A stretch of DNA of 64,000 nucleotides from Pezicula radicicola (GCA_003008705.1 PDUO01000032.1:502439-566438), one strand, 5' to 3'. Positions 1 through 10,160 are shown, numbered from the stretch's first letter. Translations and numbers: made by a program. The notes: generated by a model not told the origin, from the sequence alone.

Positions 1-552
1 TTAATAATTATATTACTTTATATTATTAGTATAATAAGACTTACTTATTATATTACTAAAGATAAATAAAGTTAGTAATTATATTACTTTATATTATTAG
101 TATAGTAAGACTTATATTTTATATTACTAAAGATAACTAAAATTAATAACTATATTACTCTATATTATTAATATAATAAGACTTATAAACTATATTACTA
201 AAAGATAACTAAGATTAATAACTATATTACTTTATATTATTAGTATAGTAAGACTTACTTACTATATTACTAAAGATAACTAAGATTAGTAACTATATTA
301 CTCTATATAGTTAGTATAGTAAGACTTATAAGCTATATCACTAAAGATAATTAAAGTTAGTAACTATATTACTCTATATCGTTAGTATAATAAGACTTAC
401 TTCCTATATCACTAAAAGACAACTAAGATCAACAACTATATCGCTCTACATTGTTAGTACAGTAAGACTTACTCGCTATATCACCAAAGACAACCAAGAT
501 CAACAACTATATCCCTCTACATTGTCAATATAGCAAGACTTACTTCCTATTA
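1..552. repeat. 71-bp tandem repeat, about 7.8 units
   Basis: Unit starts are seen at 1, 71, 142, 214, 285, 356, 428 and 499, giving a period of 70-72 bp. Each unit contains a block like TATATTACTCTATAT followed by TAGTAAGACTTACTT. The leftmost units are nearly pure A/T, while units 6-8 keep many C and G at matching positions (for example ATCAACAACTATAT against ATTAATAACTATAT). The differences are mainly C-to-T, as RIP would produce. The array runs off the left edge. No coding potential is seen. Confidence 0.9.
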
Positions 553-1333
553 ATATCCTTATTAGTAACAAATATCGTCCCAGATCGTAGCACTTACACG
601 AAGGTATTTAGCATAATCCTTCTCGCTATCAGAAATGTAGGGATATTTCATCGCCATTAGAAGCTCTTTGATACTATCCCTATAGAAGTCGCAGAACAGA
701 ATACGTCAGCTGACATAATCCGCAAACCTGGCAGGGATTCTCGAGTACCTGGCCTCACGTAGTCAAGAGGGGTAACACAAAGTATAGTTTTTCCGAAATC
801 CATCAACAGGGGACCACGATCTCATGCGCCACTGGCTGCTGGAATCGTCCTGAACGTTCTAAACCGTGGCTAAGCTGAGGTAGAGATGCACTGGGATAAA
901 GGTGATGGGAGAGAAGACCTGGATTTAAATGCTACAGGTATTGGCCCCGCTACCCCCACCTCAGCCAAGTGTAGCAAGCAGCGGGCGATCGCGGCATAAA
1001 GAGGTAGTTTTCATTGGTAGAAACATTATGATGAGAATAATTTGCATATCGCCTTTGGTTGCTGTTGGTCGTAGCAAGAGAGAACACTGCTCACCAGGAC
1101 CGATAATGCAAGCCACATAAGGGGTATGACGGTCTACTGGCCCTCGCATCGTTATGCTGATCATCTTGTAGATGCTTTCTTTTGCAGAGCCACTTTTACA
1201 CTACGCAAAATAATCTTGCGCAGATTGAAGTGACAGCGGATGGTCAATCCGAAGGACGTAATTGGTGCGGGTGTGGGTACCTATGGCACGGCTCACGCTG
1301 GAAGGAAAAGCTGGATGCCAGGAAGAGGCAAAG
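553..1333. other. GC-balanced stretch with no recognisable gene
   Basis: Base composition is ordinary and not RIP-like. Short open frames on both strands (for example 929-1120 and 961-1164) overlap each other and resemble nothing I recognise. The stretch lies just beyond the 3' end of the truncated transposase frame at 1334-1735 on the minus strand, so it may be rearranged remains of that element. I see no conserved transposase motif in it. Confidence 0.4.
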
Positions 1334-1735
1334 TTAGGGACATCGATCATGGCCGAGTTTGACAGCTGAGCTCTGCCGATCGCTTCCCGCGGTTTTGGTG
1401 ATGGGCAGGAATGAGGCGTAGGGAACTATTAGTTGTCGACAGCCGAAGCAGCCCTTTTGCGATTTTGTAACTTTAGACTTGCGCCCAAGTACTTCAGGCC
1501 TTTGTCGGGTTGGTTTCTTTGCTGTAGATCCTAATTCAGCCCATTGTTTCTTCCATTTTCGACCACAACCCTCTGAAATCTTGCAGTCTTCTGAAATGCG
1601 TCTTAACGACTTTGTCTGACCTTCTTTGGCTAATGCGTCAAAGAATCTACACTTCCTTCTAGTTGTAGCTTCTCCTCCAGCAAGAGGTTCGGGGGATGGG
1701 GTTTGGAAAGGATTCGATTGGGTTGGTGGAGCCAT
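1334..1735 (-). pseudogene. N-terminal fragment of a transposase-like DNA-binding protein
   Basis: A 133-codon frame begins MAPPTQSNPFQTPSPEP. Up to about residue 90 it reads as a basic helix-turn-helix segment rich in R/K (RRKCRFF, RKWKKQWAELGS, QRPEVLGRKSKVT). I associate this layout with the N-termini of fungal Tc1/mariner-type transposases, which is an inference from family resemblance. After the RKSKVTK block the sequence stops looking like the family, and no DDE catalytic region follows downstream at 560-1333. The gene is therefore probably truncated or rearranged. The frame itself has no RIP-type stops. It lies next to the dispersed repeat at 1903-2266. It could alternatively be an unrelated small DNA-binding protein. 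Confidence 0.45.
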
Positions 1736-1902
1736 AGTGAGGGAATAAGTTGTTGATTATTTCAAGGGAATCGTCGGTTTCGATTTTTGGTGGTTTAGGC
1801 CTGTGCGCACAGAATTCTGACAACCCCTGTTGCAAAGGCCAGATTTTAAAGTAATGGTCACGTGAGTACGTTTTGCTGTAAAAACGCTTGGACGAGGCGC
1901 AT

Positions 1903-2266
1903 TACTGATATTACTATAACTACACGGCTGCTGACCAGGATCCTTGATCGCTTGATTGAAGGAGGTATCAGTCTATGTGGCGATGGCCTATGACATAGCG
2001 TGCTCTGGCCGCCACGACACTGAGAATAACTTTTTAGTATCGTGATAAGACTTAGAAATCCATATCTAATCGTTCTATGAGTTTAAAAAGCGAAAAGAGC
2101 TTAATAGTAGGTATCACGGGTCGAAGGCCCTATTACACTATAATCAAAGGCTCACTATAATTTAGGTGGGCGGCGACGACGCAATTACAAATTTCGGATT
2201 TAATATGTCAGGAGTGTTCGAGAGAGGCATATAATATAATTGAAATGAAAATATATAAAAAATTTA
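1903..2266. repeat. Dispersed repeat 'E', copy 1, left part (interrupted by pogo element)
   Basis: This stretch aligns over about 360 bp with the reverse complement of 31316-31680. Shared blocks include CCAGGATCCTTGATCGCTTG, GCTCTGGCCGCCAC and GGCGGCGACGACG. Copy 1 continues after the pogo transposon at 4127-4220, because the sequence on the far side of copy 2 (31254-31315) matches 4127-4210. The two parts were contiguous before the transposon inserted at a TA. No coding potential was recognised. Confidence 0.85.
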
Positions 2267-2313
2267 ACGTGGTACCACAGTACCTCGTGATTATCAGTAC
2301 CTCGTGAATTTTT
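2267..2313. repeat. Left terminal inverted repeat of pogo element
   Basis: It starts ACGTGGTACCACAGTACC and contains two direct copies of a TACCTCGTGA-like subrepeat separated by TTATCAG. Subterminal direct repeats like these could be transposase binding sites (inference). It pairs with 4081-4126. Confidence 0.85.
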
Positions 2314-2372
2314 CCCTACCCCACCACTTAAAAATTTAATAAAACCACCACAATGCATTAAATCTATTAAAA

Positions 2373-4028
2373 CTACTCAGAATCTAATGAACTAGATGTA
2401 TCTATAGCCTCTTGACAAGTTCGCGCATTATGACCAGTTTTCCCGCAAGTGCTACAACGTCGCCCAGTCGATTGCCCCTCATTTTCTCTACCCTCTCTAG
2501 AGCGCTTGTCGCGTTGAACCTGCTCCTCTACATCCTTCTGGGCCAATACGTCTTGTGCATCCTCTACAGTAAGTGCACCTCCTTGACGGACACGAGTCTT
2601 TTTAGCCCTCCGGCGTTTGCTAAGGGCTTCATTTGCTGCTCGAAGTGTACGGACCTCGGCTGACAAGAGGGTCACCTCGTGGGCTAATCGCTCTGTACCT
2701 TTTGCTAACGAAGCGATTGTCTGGAAAATAGGGGTTGGCGAGCTTCCTTGATGACGAGCAATACGATCCTTAACAAGAGTTGATTGCGAAAGAGCTTCGG
2801 TAGGGTTGTAAGGCGTCTGAGAGACCCAAGGGTTGGTGTCTGTAGAGGAGGGTCTTGTAGGTGTTGGAGTCCGTAACTTAACATCAAGCTTCGAAATTAC
2901 AGCCTGGGAATTAAAAGGCACTAATCCAGCTCCACGGAATCCAGCCTGGGCGTTTTGGGTTGTTATTGACTGGTTATAAGCCGCGTAGAAAGCTAGAAAG
3001 AACTCGACCTTTGTGATGTGGTTTATATGAGCCTTGATGAAGGTCTCAATTTGACGTCCGTACATGCGTTTAAGAACACTAAAACATCCAACATCAAGTG
3101 GCTGGGTTAGGTGAGATGAATGGGGAGGTAGACAGAGAGTAATAATGTTGTTGGCTTTGCAATACTCTTGGAATGCCGCTGATTCATGGCTCTCATGCCC
3201 ATCTAGAACCAACATTCGATATGGCCCTTTTGCTTGACTCCGAGTATGTTTATCGAAGTGTTTAAGCCATTCCAGACCTGTCTCATTGTTGGTCCATCCA
3301 TTGCTTGTTGGTTTAATAACCCAGTCGAAAGGAAGACCGCCCTCAGTGTACCAACTAGCAAGGTGATTTTTCCCTTGAACCACCAAGAATGGAGGGATGC
3401 TTAAACCCTCTCCATTAATACAGACAATTGCTGTAGCCCATTCCCGATTGCCTGGCTGGACAGCCTTGCCTCTGCCACGTCGATCGGCGCGTGTAACAAC
3501 CATTCCAGCACAGATAACACCCATCATAAAACCAGTCTCGTCAAAGTTGTAGAAATCGCAGTCCTGTATCCCATATTTCGCCCGCATATTCTCTACCAGC
3601 CGAAACCACGCTCCAATGAGTTCGGGATCTTCGCAGAGGGCTCTTTGGAAGTCATAGACGCGATTAAAACGCGTCTTTAACTCTAGACGTCGTTGTACAA
3701 ATCGTTGTGCCCAATTCTTTCCGACGCGTTGTCCTCCACGCGACTCGAGTATATAATTTGCTATATCTTCAACACCACATAGCCGGGGCGCAAATCCTCT
3801 TGTATCTAGATCAAGTATATATTGAATAATCACCTCCTCCTCTAGGTCGGTTAGTTTAAGGCAATTTGCCTTTGTTTCGCGTCGATATATTCGGCCGGTC
3901 ATTCTATCGGTAAGGGTAGAATAAGGTACTTTGTATAGTTTCGCAGCTTTCATACGGTTCATTTGTTTAGATGATTGAATAGCCTCAATAGCTAAGATGA
4001 TTCGAGCTTCTTGGGTTTGAAATTCCAT
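2373..4028 (-). CDS. Fot1/pogo-family DDE transposase, intact
   Basis: The encoded 551-aa protein would cut and paste the surrounding element in the nucleus. Residues 5-45 form a Pipsqueak/CENP-B-type helix-turn-helix (AIQSSKQMNRMKAAKLYKVP), followed by a second HTH to about residue 120. The catalytic triad is visible as D163 (NFDETGF), D276 (LVLDGHESH) and D312 (QPLDVGCF). The last two are separated by 35 residues, the DD35D spacing of Fot1-like enzymes. The C-terminus is basic with a coiled-coil-like stretch and ends in a zinc knuckle, C525-X2-C528-X4-H533-X4-C538. I chose the start MEFQTQEARI at 4028 because the frame upstream to 4124 runs into the terminal inverted repeat. All key residues are present and no stop or frameshift is seen, so the enzyme may be functional. 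Confidence 0.93.
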   Translation of the reverse strand: MEFQTQEARIILAIEAIQSSKQMNRMKAAKLYKVPYSTLTDRMTGRIYRRETKANCLKLTDLEEEVIIQYILDLDTRGFAPRLCGVEDIANYILESRGGQRVGKNWAQRFVQRRLELKTRFNRVYDFQRALCEDPELIGAWFRLVENMRAKYGIQDCDFYNFDETGFMMGVICAGMVVTRADRRGRGKAVQPGNREWATAIVCINGEGLSIPPFLVVQGKNHLASWYTEGGLPFDWVIKPTSNGWTNNETGLEWLKHFDKHTRSQAKGPYRMLVLDGHESHESAAFQEYCKANNIITLCLPPHSSHLTQPLDVGCFSVLKRMYGRQIETFIKAHINHITKVEFFLAFYAAYNQSITTQNAQAGFRGAGLVPFNSQAVISKLDVKLRTPTPTRPSSTDTNPWVSQTPYNPTEALSQSTLVKDRIARHQGSSPTPIFQTIASLAKGTERLAHEVTLLSAEVRTLRAANEALSKRRRAKKTRVRQGGALTVEDAQDVLAQKDVEEQVQRDKRSREGRENEGQSTGRRCSTCGKTGHNARTCQEAIDTSSSLDSE

Positions 4029-4080
4029 TACGTAGTTGTTGAGAAAACGCGTGTTAAAGCTAGAGGTATAAATGTGGGGG

Positions 4081-4126
4081 AAAATTAACGACTCGGTGAT
4101 AATCACGACTCGGTGGTGTACCACGT
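4081..4126. repeat. Right terminal inverted repeat of pogo element
   Basis: Its reverse complement begins ACGTGGTACACCACCGAG and then carries TCGTGATTATC, matching the left end with a few differences. It also contains two GAGTCGT subrepeats. The in-frame ATG at 4124 falls inside this terminal repeat, which argues against it being the transposase start. Confidence 0.85.
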
Positions 4127-4220
4127 TAGTACATTCGCAAATTTAGAGCCGCTTGAATTCGAAGTACCTATGGTTTGTGTCGTTACAGGGTGCGTCTCGC
4201 TACGCAGGGAGACACGTTAA
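4127..4220. repeat. Dispersed repeat 'E', copy 1, right part with palindromic end
   Basis: It continues repeat E after the pogo insertion. The block TTGAATTCGAAGTACCTA aligns with the reverse complement of the sequence just right of 31254. It ends with an ACAGGGTGCGTC / TCGCTACGCAGGGA module also found at 31 kb, 36.07 kb, 36.45 kb and 63.58 kb. Here the palindromic site is empty, with no LTR inserted. Confidence 0.75.
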
Positions 4221-5900
4221 TGAATTAAGTTGAAGTAATTTACTTTCAACTTGTCGGGACTAGGGCACTAAGGCAATAATACATAGAAATGGAAGAAGAC
4301 TACCATATATTGAGATTGATTTATAAGCTAAGTATAAAGATACTCCCTGTAAAGACTATTGACTAACTAAACCCTCCTCCTAAATATTGTACTTCAAAGT
4401 CCAAAGAAAGAAAACATTAATGCCAGGTATAGAGTCATAGAAAGTAGAATCTCATCAAACTCTATTCCCTACGAGGATACACTTATTGGAGTTGTGGTTG
4501 GTTCTATAACAGAGGTACTTCCCGTAAGGGAGTTGGAGATACTAGTAGTCGGTGTAGTAGTAGCAAGGGTAAATTGACTAGTCGAGCTTTGGTTTGAGGG
4601 CATTGGACCTAGAATTATACTAGAGGATTGTATAAGTAAAGAACTCTCAAAACTCGATATAACTAGGAAATTTAGTGTTATTGTAGTCTCTACAATGTCT
4701 AGTGATATTGTCGTGGGGTATAAGAGAGAGCTAGTCGCGGCTACTAGAAAAACACTCATTTTATCCCCCGCGTTCAGAGCGAATACTATTCTAGCTTTAT
4801 AATAAGATTTTAGTGTTATTTAAGTATAGAAGAACCACTACGGATCCAGAGTTTCGACCTGGTAGTCGACTATATATCATCTAGTCTTATTCTTCGGGTT
4901 GAACTAACGAAAGCCAGTATCGAATCCACTCGAATTTATATATAGGTTTAAAAGCGAAGATTAAGTCAAAGTATAATTTAGTATAAGGAAGTTAAATATA
5001 ATTACATCGCCAACGTTGGCGTCGACTTCGTCGGGGTTGAATCTTAGATCGCCCTAGGTACCTATAATTATATTGTAGGTTCTTACAACTTCTATAGATA
5101 AGGTAGAGAATACTAATATTGATAATAAACAACCGGTACTGAAAGATTTCAAGAATATCCTAGTTCCAACTCCTGTTTACAGAGTTGAGGTATAATAATA
5201 ATCGGAACCGTTCATACTCCAGTGGAAGGATAACCTGATCCTATAGGAATAAGTATACTATATACAAAGTTTAGTAAAATAAACTAACCTTGGACTAGTG
5301 TAGTAGATTACTATTGGAAATAAAGTAAAGAAAATAAAGTATAATGATAGTATTATAAAATAAAGTAATAGAGTCTTTATTCACCAGGAACAGAAGGCTA
5401 GGTTCTATAAGTTTACATTAGCAGTCGTCTATATACGTTGATAAGAACTCACAAAGAAATATAAACTCGCTAGAGATAGGTCATTTGGAGGCTACACAGG
5501 AAATTACTACTTCGGTTTCTATGATAATATTCAAGATACACGATCTCACAAGCCGAGCAACGGTAATACTTGTAGTTATCTATATTATACTTCTCGTCAT
5601 CCCCAATATAGAGAATAGTACATCGGTAATAAGTCCAATAAACAAGTATTTCCGGTATTAGAAGTAGGATAATTGTTTCTCAGAAGTATATTTTTCGTTG
5701 AGTAGAATCGTGCCTCTTATACAATTTTTAGCAACCCCAGAACATCGTTACCTAGAACTACTCACTTAGATTTCTAGTATCCGGGTAATAGAGAATAGTC
5801 GCCTAATCCTTGGAGGTACATTTCTGGTTTTCGCCTATACCAGGAAATAGCCGCCTATCCCTATTAGGTCATGTAGGAGAATGGTAACGATTTATCCTTC
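4221..5900. other. Moderately AT-rich stretch, decayed, no intact gene
   Basis: Composition lies between that of the RIP tracts and the gene islands. The only frame worth noting is 4469-4759 on the minus strand (96 codons, Ser/Thr-rich, begins MSVFLVAATSSLLYP). It is preceded on that strand by TCGAAACTCTGGATCCG, which could be a primer-binding site of an LTR element with a decayed gag frame. No LTRs or other domains support this. The remainder, 4760-5900, shows nothing recognisable and forms the upstream region of the gene at 6020. Confidence 0.35.
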
Positions 5901-6019
5901 GTACTATAGGTATATATATACACTACTACTAGAGTATTTATTTGTTCCATTTTCATCGTCACAACTTCTCACTGTTACGTACTGGTCTGGAATCATACCT
6001 AACAAAAGTTCCCTTCGCA

Positions 6020-8359
6020 ATGTCATCCAACAGTGTGATCCGCCATCACAGCAAATCCAATATGGAAGCCCCTAAAAAGAGTCGTCGACCCAATCCTATC
6101 AACACAAATATTAACCCGGAAACGCCTGGCGGAGCTACCCCAACTTCAGCATCACCTAAAAACCCCAAAGTATTTCCCACTCAAACAGAGCTCAAAGAAC
6201 CTGACCTCCTGGCACAAAATGACTTTCGAGAAATTCACAAACTTTCGAGGAATAATATTCAGGAGAATGAATTTTGGACATCTCAATATAACAAGGCGGC
6301 TGACGCTCAGAATAAACAATCTCTTGCGTGGTTAAAGATAAAGGAAGCGACCAATACGGAAAATGTTGCGAACCTTCAGTTGCCTGAGTTGAAAAAGCTT
6401 TTTGACGAATATACGATATTTTCAAAAAAAGAACTTACTGATGTCAACAAGGCTATTCAAGCCCATACCAATGATGATAAGATGCTAGGCACCGTCCGAT
6501 TATTTCCTTCGCGGGAACTATGTCTCGCAGTTCGTGACGATTGGGAAACTATATCGGCAGACCCGAAACTCTCTAGCAACTTTGCACCACACTACGCCTG
6601 GGCTCATACTTTGCAACTGTGGCGTCATCGTCTGATGGGGCTAGAAGATAAATCGTCATTCGAAGAGGGCAGAGACATTAATGTCTTTATAGCTTCAATG
6701 ATTAAGGTCAATACGGTCATCAAGAAAATGAATAAGACGCTTAAAAAAAACCAAACTTTTGGTCAGATTCATATACCTAAGGCTGGAATGCCTCAGGACT
6801 TTCCTGACGAAGAGGATGAGGAGACCGACGAATGGGACGGGGAGTCCGATACCGGGAGCCCTTTAGAAGGTACCTTAGAAGGGGAGGGCTTTTATACTCA
6901 GATGGAATATCCTGACGAGGCCAGGGAAATTCTAGCAGAGATGGGAGGCTCTAACGGGATCCTTCAGAAATTCCTTGTGAAAGCTATAACCGAAGCAGCG
7001 AGAAAAGATTGCCAGAATCAGATCGAGGAGATTCACTCTCGAGCTATCGCTAAGGCCAATGAACTCGGATTTGAAGGTGATGACGTCTTCAACCTCATAC
7101 ACCTGAATAATTTTGCCACCGGGATAGGCGAGACGGAAGAACTCTATGCCTTAATACAGCAGCAACCAGACAATAAGGAGCTACGAGACAAGTACAATGG
7201 GTTCAGAGATGGAGCGTCAGACTATATGAAAAGAGAAGGTCTACCGGCTAATTTCACGGACGCTGTTGCCCCACCGCTACCAGAATCTGAGCTCGCTTTA
7301 ACCCTAGCAGTGAATGAAGAAGCTATCAAGAAGATTTCTTTGACACTTGGAGGGAATACAGGAATATTACACCAGTACCTGCATTCCATCTTGGCTGGTG
7401 AGGTTGATCAAGAAGCCGAAAGAAAGCTCAGAGAGGTCGACGCGCAAATGTCGACAGCAGCTAAAGGAAATACCTCGTACAACTTCGAGCCAATTAGAGA
7501 TGCGATGATAAAAGATCTCAAAGCCCTGAAGAAGGCAGAAGAGCACTGCAGGAAGAAACTTGGGAATTCCAAGCTCGAGGAGCGCTATATGCGCATTCAA
7601 AGTAATATTATTGAAACTTACAAGTTCTTTGGGAACGTTGTTCCTAATGCGATGTTTGGGGAAGCAATGAGGTTACAGACATTCCGGCAACCGCTCCCTT
7701 CTACGGCGCCACTAGCCCCCCCAGCTCCTTCAGCTCCATTATCTCCATTAGATCCAGAGGTAGAGCCCTGGAATCTACCTCCTGAAAGCAAGGCAAGAAT
7801 TAACAATGTGTTTGAACGCTTCGGAGGTCCTGATGGATGTCTAAACAGGTTCTTATATTCATCCGCAAATGGTACACCAGATTCCTATGCAGAGAAAGAA
7901 CTGATGGAATTCTTGGTGCTTGTAGACGAGGCTTTAGTCTTGGAGAACGGTGTTCCTGGCTCAAAATTCGTTTCTGATGAGAATCTCACCGAGTTAATTG
8001 AGGATGTTAAACACCTTAAGATTTTGGAAAAAGATTGCGTTGATCACCCGGAAGATACTATGAAGTTAATGGCCTTTTTCGGAAAGTGCAACGAACTTAC
8101 AGAGAGCTATGTGCACTTTCCACCTATTGCTAAAGCAGTTATTGGTGATCTTCTCACAGCAGAGAGATGGAAAGGGACGAAGCATACAAAGTCGAAGCAG
8201 AAAAAGGCGAAGCAGGCAAAGCCGGAGCAGACAAAGCCGAAGCAGACGAAGCCTACACAGAAAGGAGTGATCAAGGCACCAGGTCCGCCAGGTCCCAGTC
8301 AGCGCATGCCATCAGGTGCCCGCCCAGGGCTTGTGGTTGGTGTAGTCAATGGTATATAG
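6020..8359 (+). CDS. Orphan protein with three degenerate repeats of a GG-x2-G-[IC]-L module
   Basis: I do not recognise this 779-aa protein. The start MSSNSVIRHHSKS at 6020 has a purine at -3. An ATG 26 codons upstream in the same frame is also possible. The protein is hydrophilic with no obvious signal peptide or membrane segment. Residues 260-285 are strongly acidic. Three copies of a module of about 120 residues follow, each opened by GGSNGILQKFL (from residue 309), GGNTGILHQYL (from 444) and GGPDGCLNRFL (from 602). Each module has a later acidic/helical stretch ending in an aromatic-rich segment (YNGFRDGASDYM, FFGNVVPNAMF, FFGKCNELTESYV). Residues 725-755 are a K/Q/P repeat (KQTKPTQ-like), followed by a Pro/Gly-rich end. 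Codon use is balanced with no RIP stops. The stop at 8357 may itself be a RIP product, because the same frame continues downstream (see 8360-9600). Confidence 0.75.
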   Translation: MSSNSVIRHHSKSNMEAPKKSRRPNPINTNINPETPGGATPTSASPKNPKVFPTQTELKEPDLLAQNDFREIHKLSRNNIQENEFWTSQYNKAADAQNKQSLAWLKIKEATNTENVANLQLPELKKLFDEYTIFSKKELTDVNKAIQAHTNDDKMLGTVRLFPSRELCLAVRDDWETISADPKLSSNFAPHYAWAHTLQLWRHRLMGLEDKSSFEEGRDINVFIASMIKVNTVIKKMNKTLKKNQTFGQIHIPKAGMPQDFPDEEDEETDEWDGESDTGSPLEGTLEGEGFYTQMEYPDEAREILAEMGGSNGILQKFLVKAITEAARKDCQNQIEEIHSRAIAKANELGFEGDDVFNLIHLNNFATGIGETEELYALIQQQPDNKELRDKYNGFRDGASDYMKREGLPANFTDAVAPPLPESELALTLAVNEEAIKKISLTLGGNTGILHQYLHSILAGEVDQEAERKLREVDAQMSTAAKGNTSYNFEPIRDAMIKDLKALKKAEEHCRKKLGNSKLEERYMRIQSNIIETYKFFGNVVPNAMFGEAMRLQTFRQPLPSTAPLAPPAPSAPLSPLDPEVEPWNLPPESKARINNVFERFGGPDGCLNRFLYSSANGTPDSYAEKELMEFLVLVDEALVLENGVPGSKFVSDENLTELIEDVKHLKILEKDCVDHPEDTMKLMAFFGKCNELTESYVHFPPIAKAVIGDLLTAERWKGTKHTKSKQKKAKQAKPEQTKPKQTKPTQKGVIKAPGPPGPSQRMPSGARPGLVVGVVNGI

Positions 8360-9600
8360 GTTGAAATGATTATTGAAATATCGTGTAGAATAGGCTATGG
8401 TGGCCAGTTACTTTTAAGATACCAACTCCCAGGCGCCGAAAGACAGGCCCATGAGCTAGTCCTAGTAAGTATATTCAAATCGGCTAGAGAGTTATTTAAG
8501 GTAAATTACCAGGGGGTATAATTCCGATTTACACCATATAAGTTCATAGATTTAAAGGGTATTCTCTGGGATGATATCATTATCATTGCTATAGCTCTAC
8601 ACCGACGGAATAGTGATTTAGGTTACTCCAGAGATATAGTCGACTATATAGAACTAGATATAAAACCCGAGAAAAAGGTAGGGGAATGGCCGAAGTGGTT
8701 TACTATAGGTACTGTTATCGAAGTATTTAGAATACCCCCTATCCACAAGAAGGATGAGTTCCTTCAGAGTACTAGATAGGTTCCTCCCAAGAAAGTATTC
8801 AAGGACACTACTATAGCTACTATCATTAGGTTAGAATAAGAGAGACAAAAGGAGCATGGTTTAGTACCACTTCCTAGAAAGGAGAAATACTCCTAAGACT
8901 ACTCTATATAGCTCAAGACAATACTCAATTATACAGCTAAAGCTAAAAAGAACGACTATATAAATTAGAAAAATAAGTACTTATAGCTTAGAAATCACGA
9001 TAACGGTATTGAGGATCTTAAAGAAGAAGGAGAGGAAATTAGGGAGGATGAGAGTAATGAGAATAATAAGAATGATGAGAGTACTTAGAGTGATAGGAAT
9101 GATGAGAATGATAAGAGTAACGATAAGAATAAGTATAATACAAGTAAGTAAGTTTTATTACTTAAAATCTATACTAATAAACCTGATATTCAAAGTAACT
9201 TTATAAATAATAAAGAAGAGGTTAGTGAAAATAATACTTTATAGCTAGAATTTAATATAGTAGAAGAAAAGGTAAAGTATCTTAAATATATAAAGGAGAG
9301 TAAGTAGAAGGGAATAGGGAAAGGGAAGGGAAAGTATACTAGAAAGAACTAGATAGTTTTTAGTAATAATTTAGATATTATCAATACTCTAATATTAACT
9401 CTAGCTAGAGTATATAATAAAGTAAACCTATATATTATACTCTATATCCTTATTAGATTAGGTACTAGCTCTACTTAGATACTACTAGCTTAGTAAGGAG
9501 TAAGGACTAAAGTTATAGAATAGACTTACTTATATTATATATACAGGGGGGTGAATAATAGAAGACTAATCTAAGTACTTTTACTAATGTCTTTTTAATA
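8360..9600 (+). pseudogene. RIP-damaged 3' continuation of the orphan gene
   Basis: The frame of the 779-codon gene continues without a shift past its stop. From 8357 to 9352 I count 13 in-frame stops (8357, 8519, 8777, 8837, 8894, 8909, 8966, 8984, 9086, 9149, 9242, 9305, 9350). All are TAG or TAA and none is TGA. Each could come from CAG or CAA by one C-to-T change, the RIP signature. Between the stops the translation stays protein-like: a segment with GEWPKWFTIGTVIEVFRI, then an E/D/N-rich low-complexity region at 9015-9130, then a Lys-rich patch. The frame stays traceable to about 9600 before merging with the AT tract. The ancestral protein was probably over 1,100 residues. The alternative is a separate decayed gene that happens to share the frame. 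Confidence 0.6.
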
Positions 9601-9879
9601 ATATATCTTTTATAGAGAATTTATTACTAGCTAAGAGAGTAATTCTATATATTAATACTTTTTAAATCTAGAGTCTTATATAAAGTAAGTTAGTTATAAT
9701 TATATAGTATTATAAAAGTACTATATATAATCTATATTTATATTATATTAAGAGTATATAGTATACTAAGAGAAAAAGTTAAATTAATTTATTAATACTC
9801 TATCTCTCTTTCTAATAGGAATACCTAGCTATTAATCTTTCTTACTAGTTAGTACTTATAGTATTTAGAGGCTCTTTCT

Positions 9880-10160
9880 AAGAACCCCCTATAATCTATA
9901 CTTAAGTAAGACTTTTGTTTATTATACTCTTTAGATTTACTCTTTCTCTATAGTTCTTCCTTCTCCTCTTCCTTCTTTTCTTTCTTCTTTTCTTTCTTCT
10001 TTTCTTTCTTTTTCTCTTCCTTAGTGTCTATTAACTCCTTAGCCTCAAGTATAAACTTTTCTAAAAATAATATCTAGTTGAAAATATCTAGAAGATAAGT
10101 AGATAATTCTTATATCTTACTACTCTCCCCCTTATAGTAAGTAAACTAGTCTAGTTAGTT
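9880..10160 (-). pseudogene. Relic frame with Lys/Glu-rich polypurine segment
   Basis: On the minus strand the frame reads FLEKFILEAKELIDTKEE and then runs into a K/E-only stretch, interrupted by TAG/TAA stops. The plus strand over 9945-10022 is an almost pure pyrimidine tract (CTTTCTTCTTTTCTTTC-type). This is a low-complexity remnant of a coding region. The family is unknown. Confidence 0.35.

Larger units (their letters stand above)
2267..4126 (-). mobile_element. Complete Fot1/pogo-type DNA transposon, 1860 bp
   Basis: Both ends are visible. The left end begins ACGTGGTAC at 2267 and the right end finishes GTACCACGT at 4126. Imperfect inverted repeats of about 46 bp sit inside these ends, sharing TCGTGATTATC. 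A TA duplication flanks the element (2265-2266 and 4127-4128), as expected for the Tc1/mariner-pogo superfamily. One intact transposase gene fills the interior. The insertion splits dispersed repeat E, so the element is younger than that repeat. Composition is normal and no RIP-type stop is present, which suggests a recent arrival or escape from RIP. Confidence 0.93.

Noticed and set aside
4029..4124. Upstream ATG at 4124 as transposase start
   Set aside because: It falls in the terminal inverted repeat and the extra 32 residues do not look like the family's N-terminus. MEFQ at 4028 is preferred.
4855..4905. tRNA-like sequence (GTTTCGACCTGG)
   Set aside because: It cannot be folded by eye into a cloverleaf with proper arms. 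At best it is a primer-binding-site-like segment of a decayed element.
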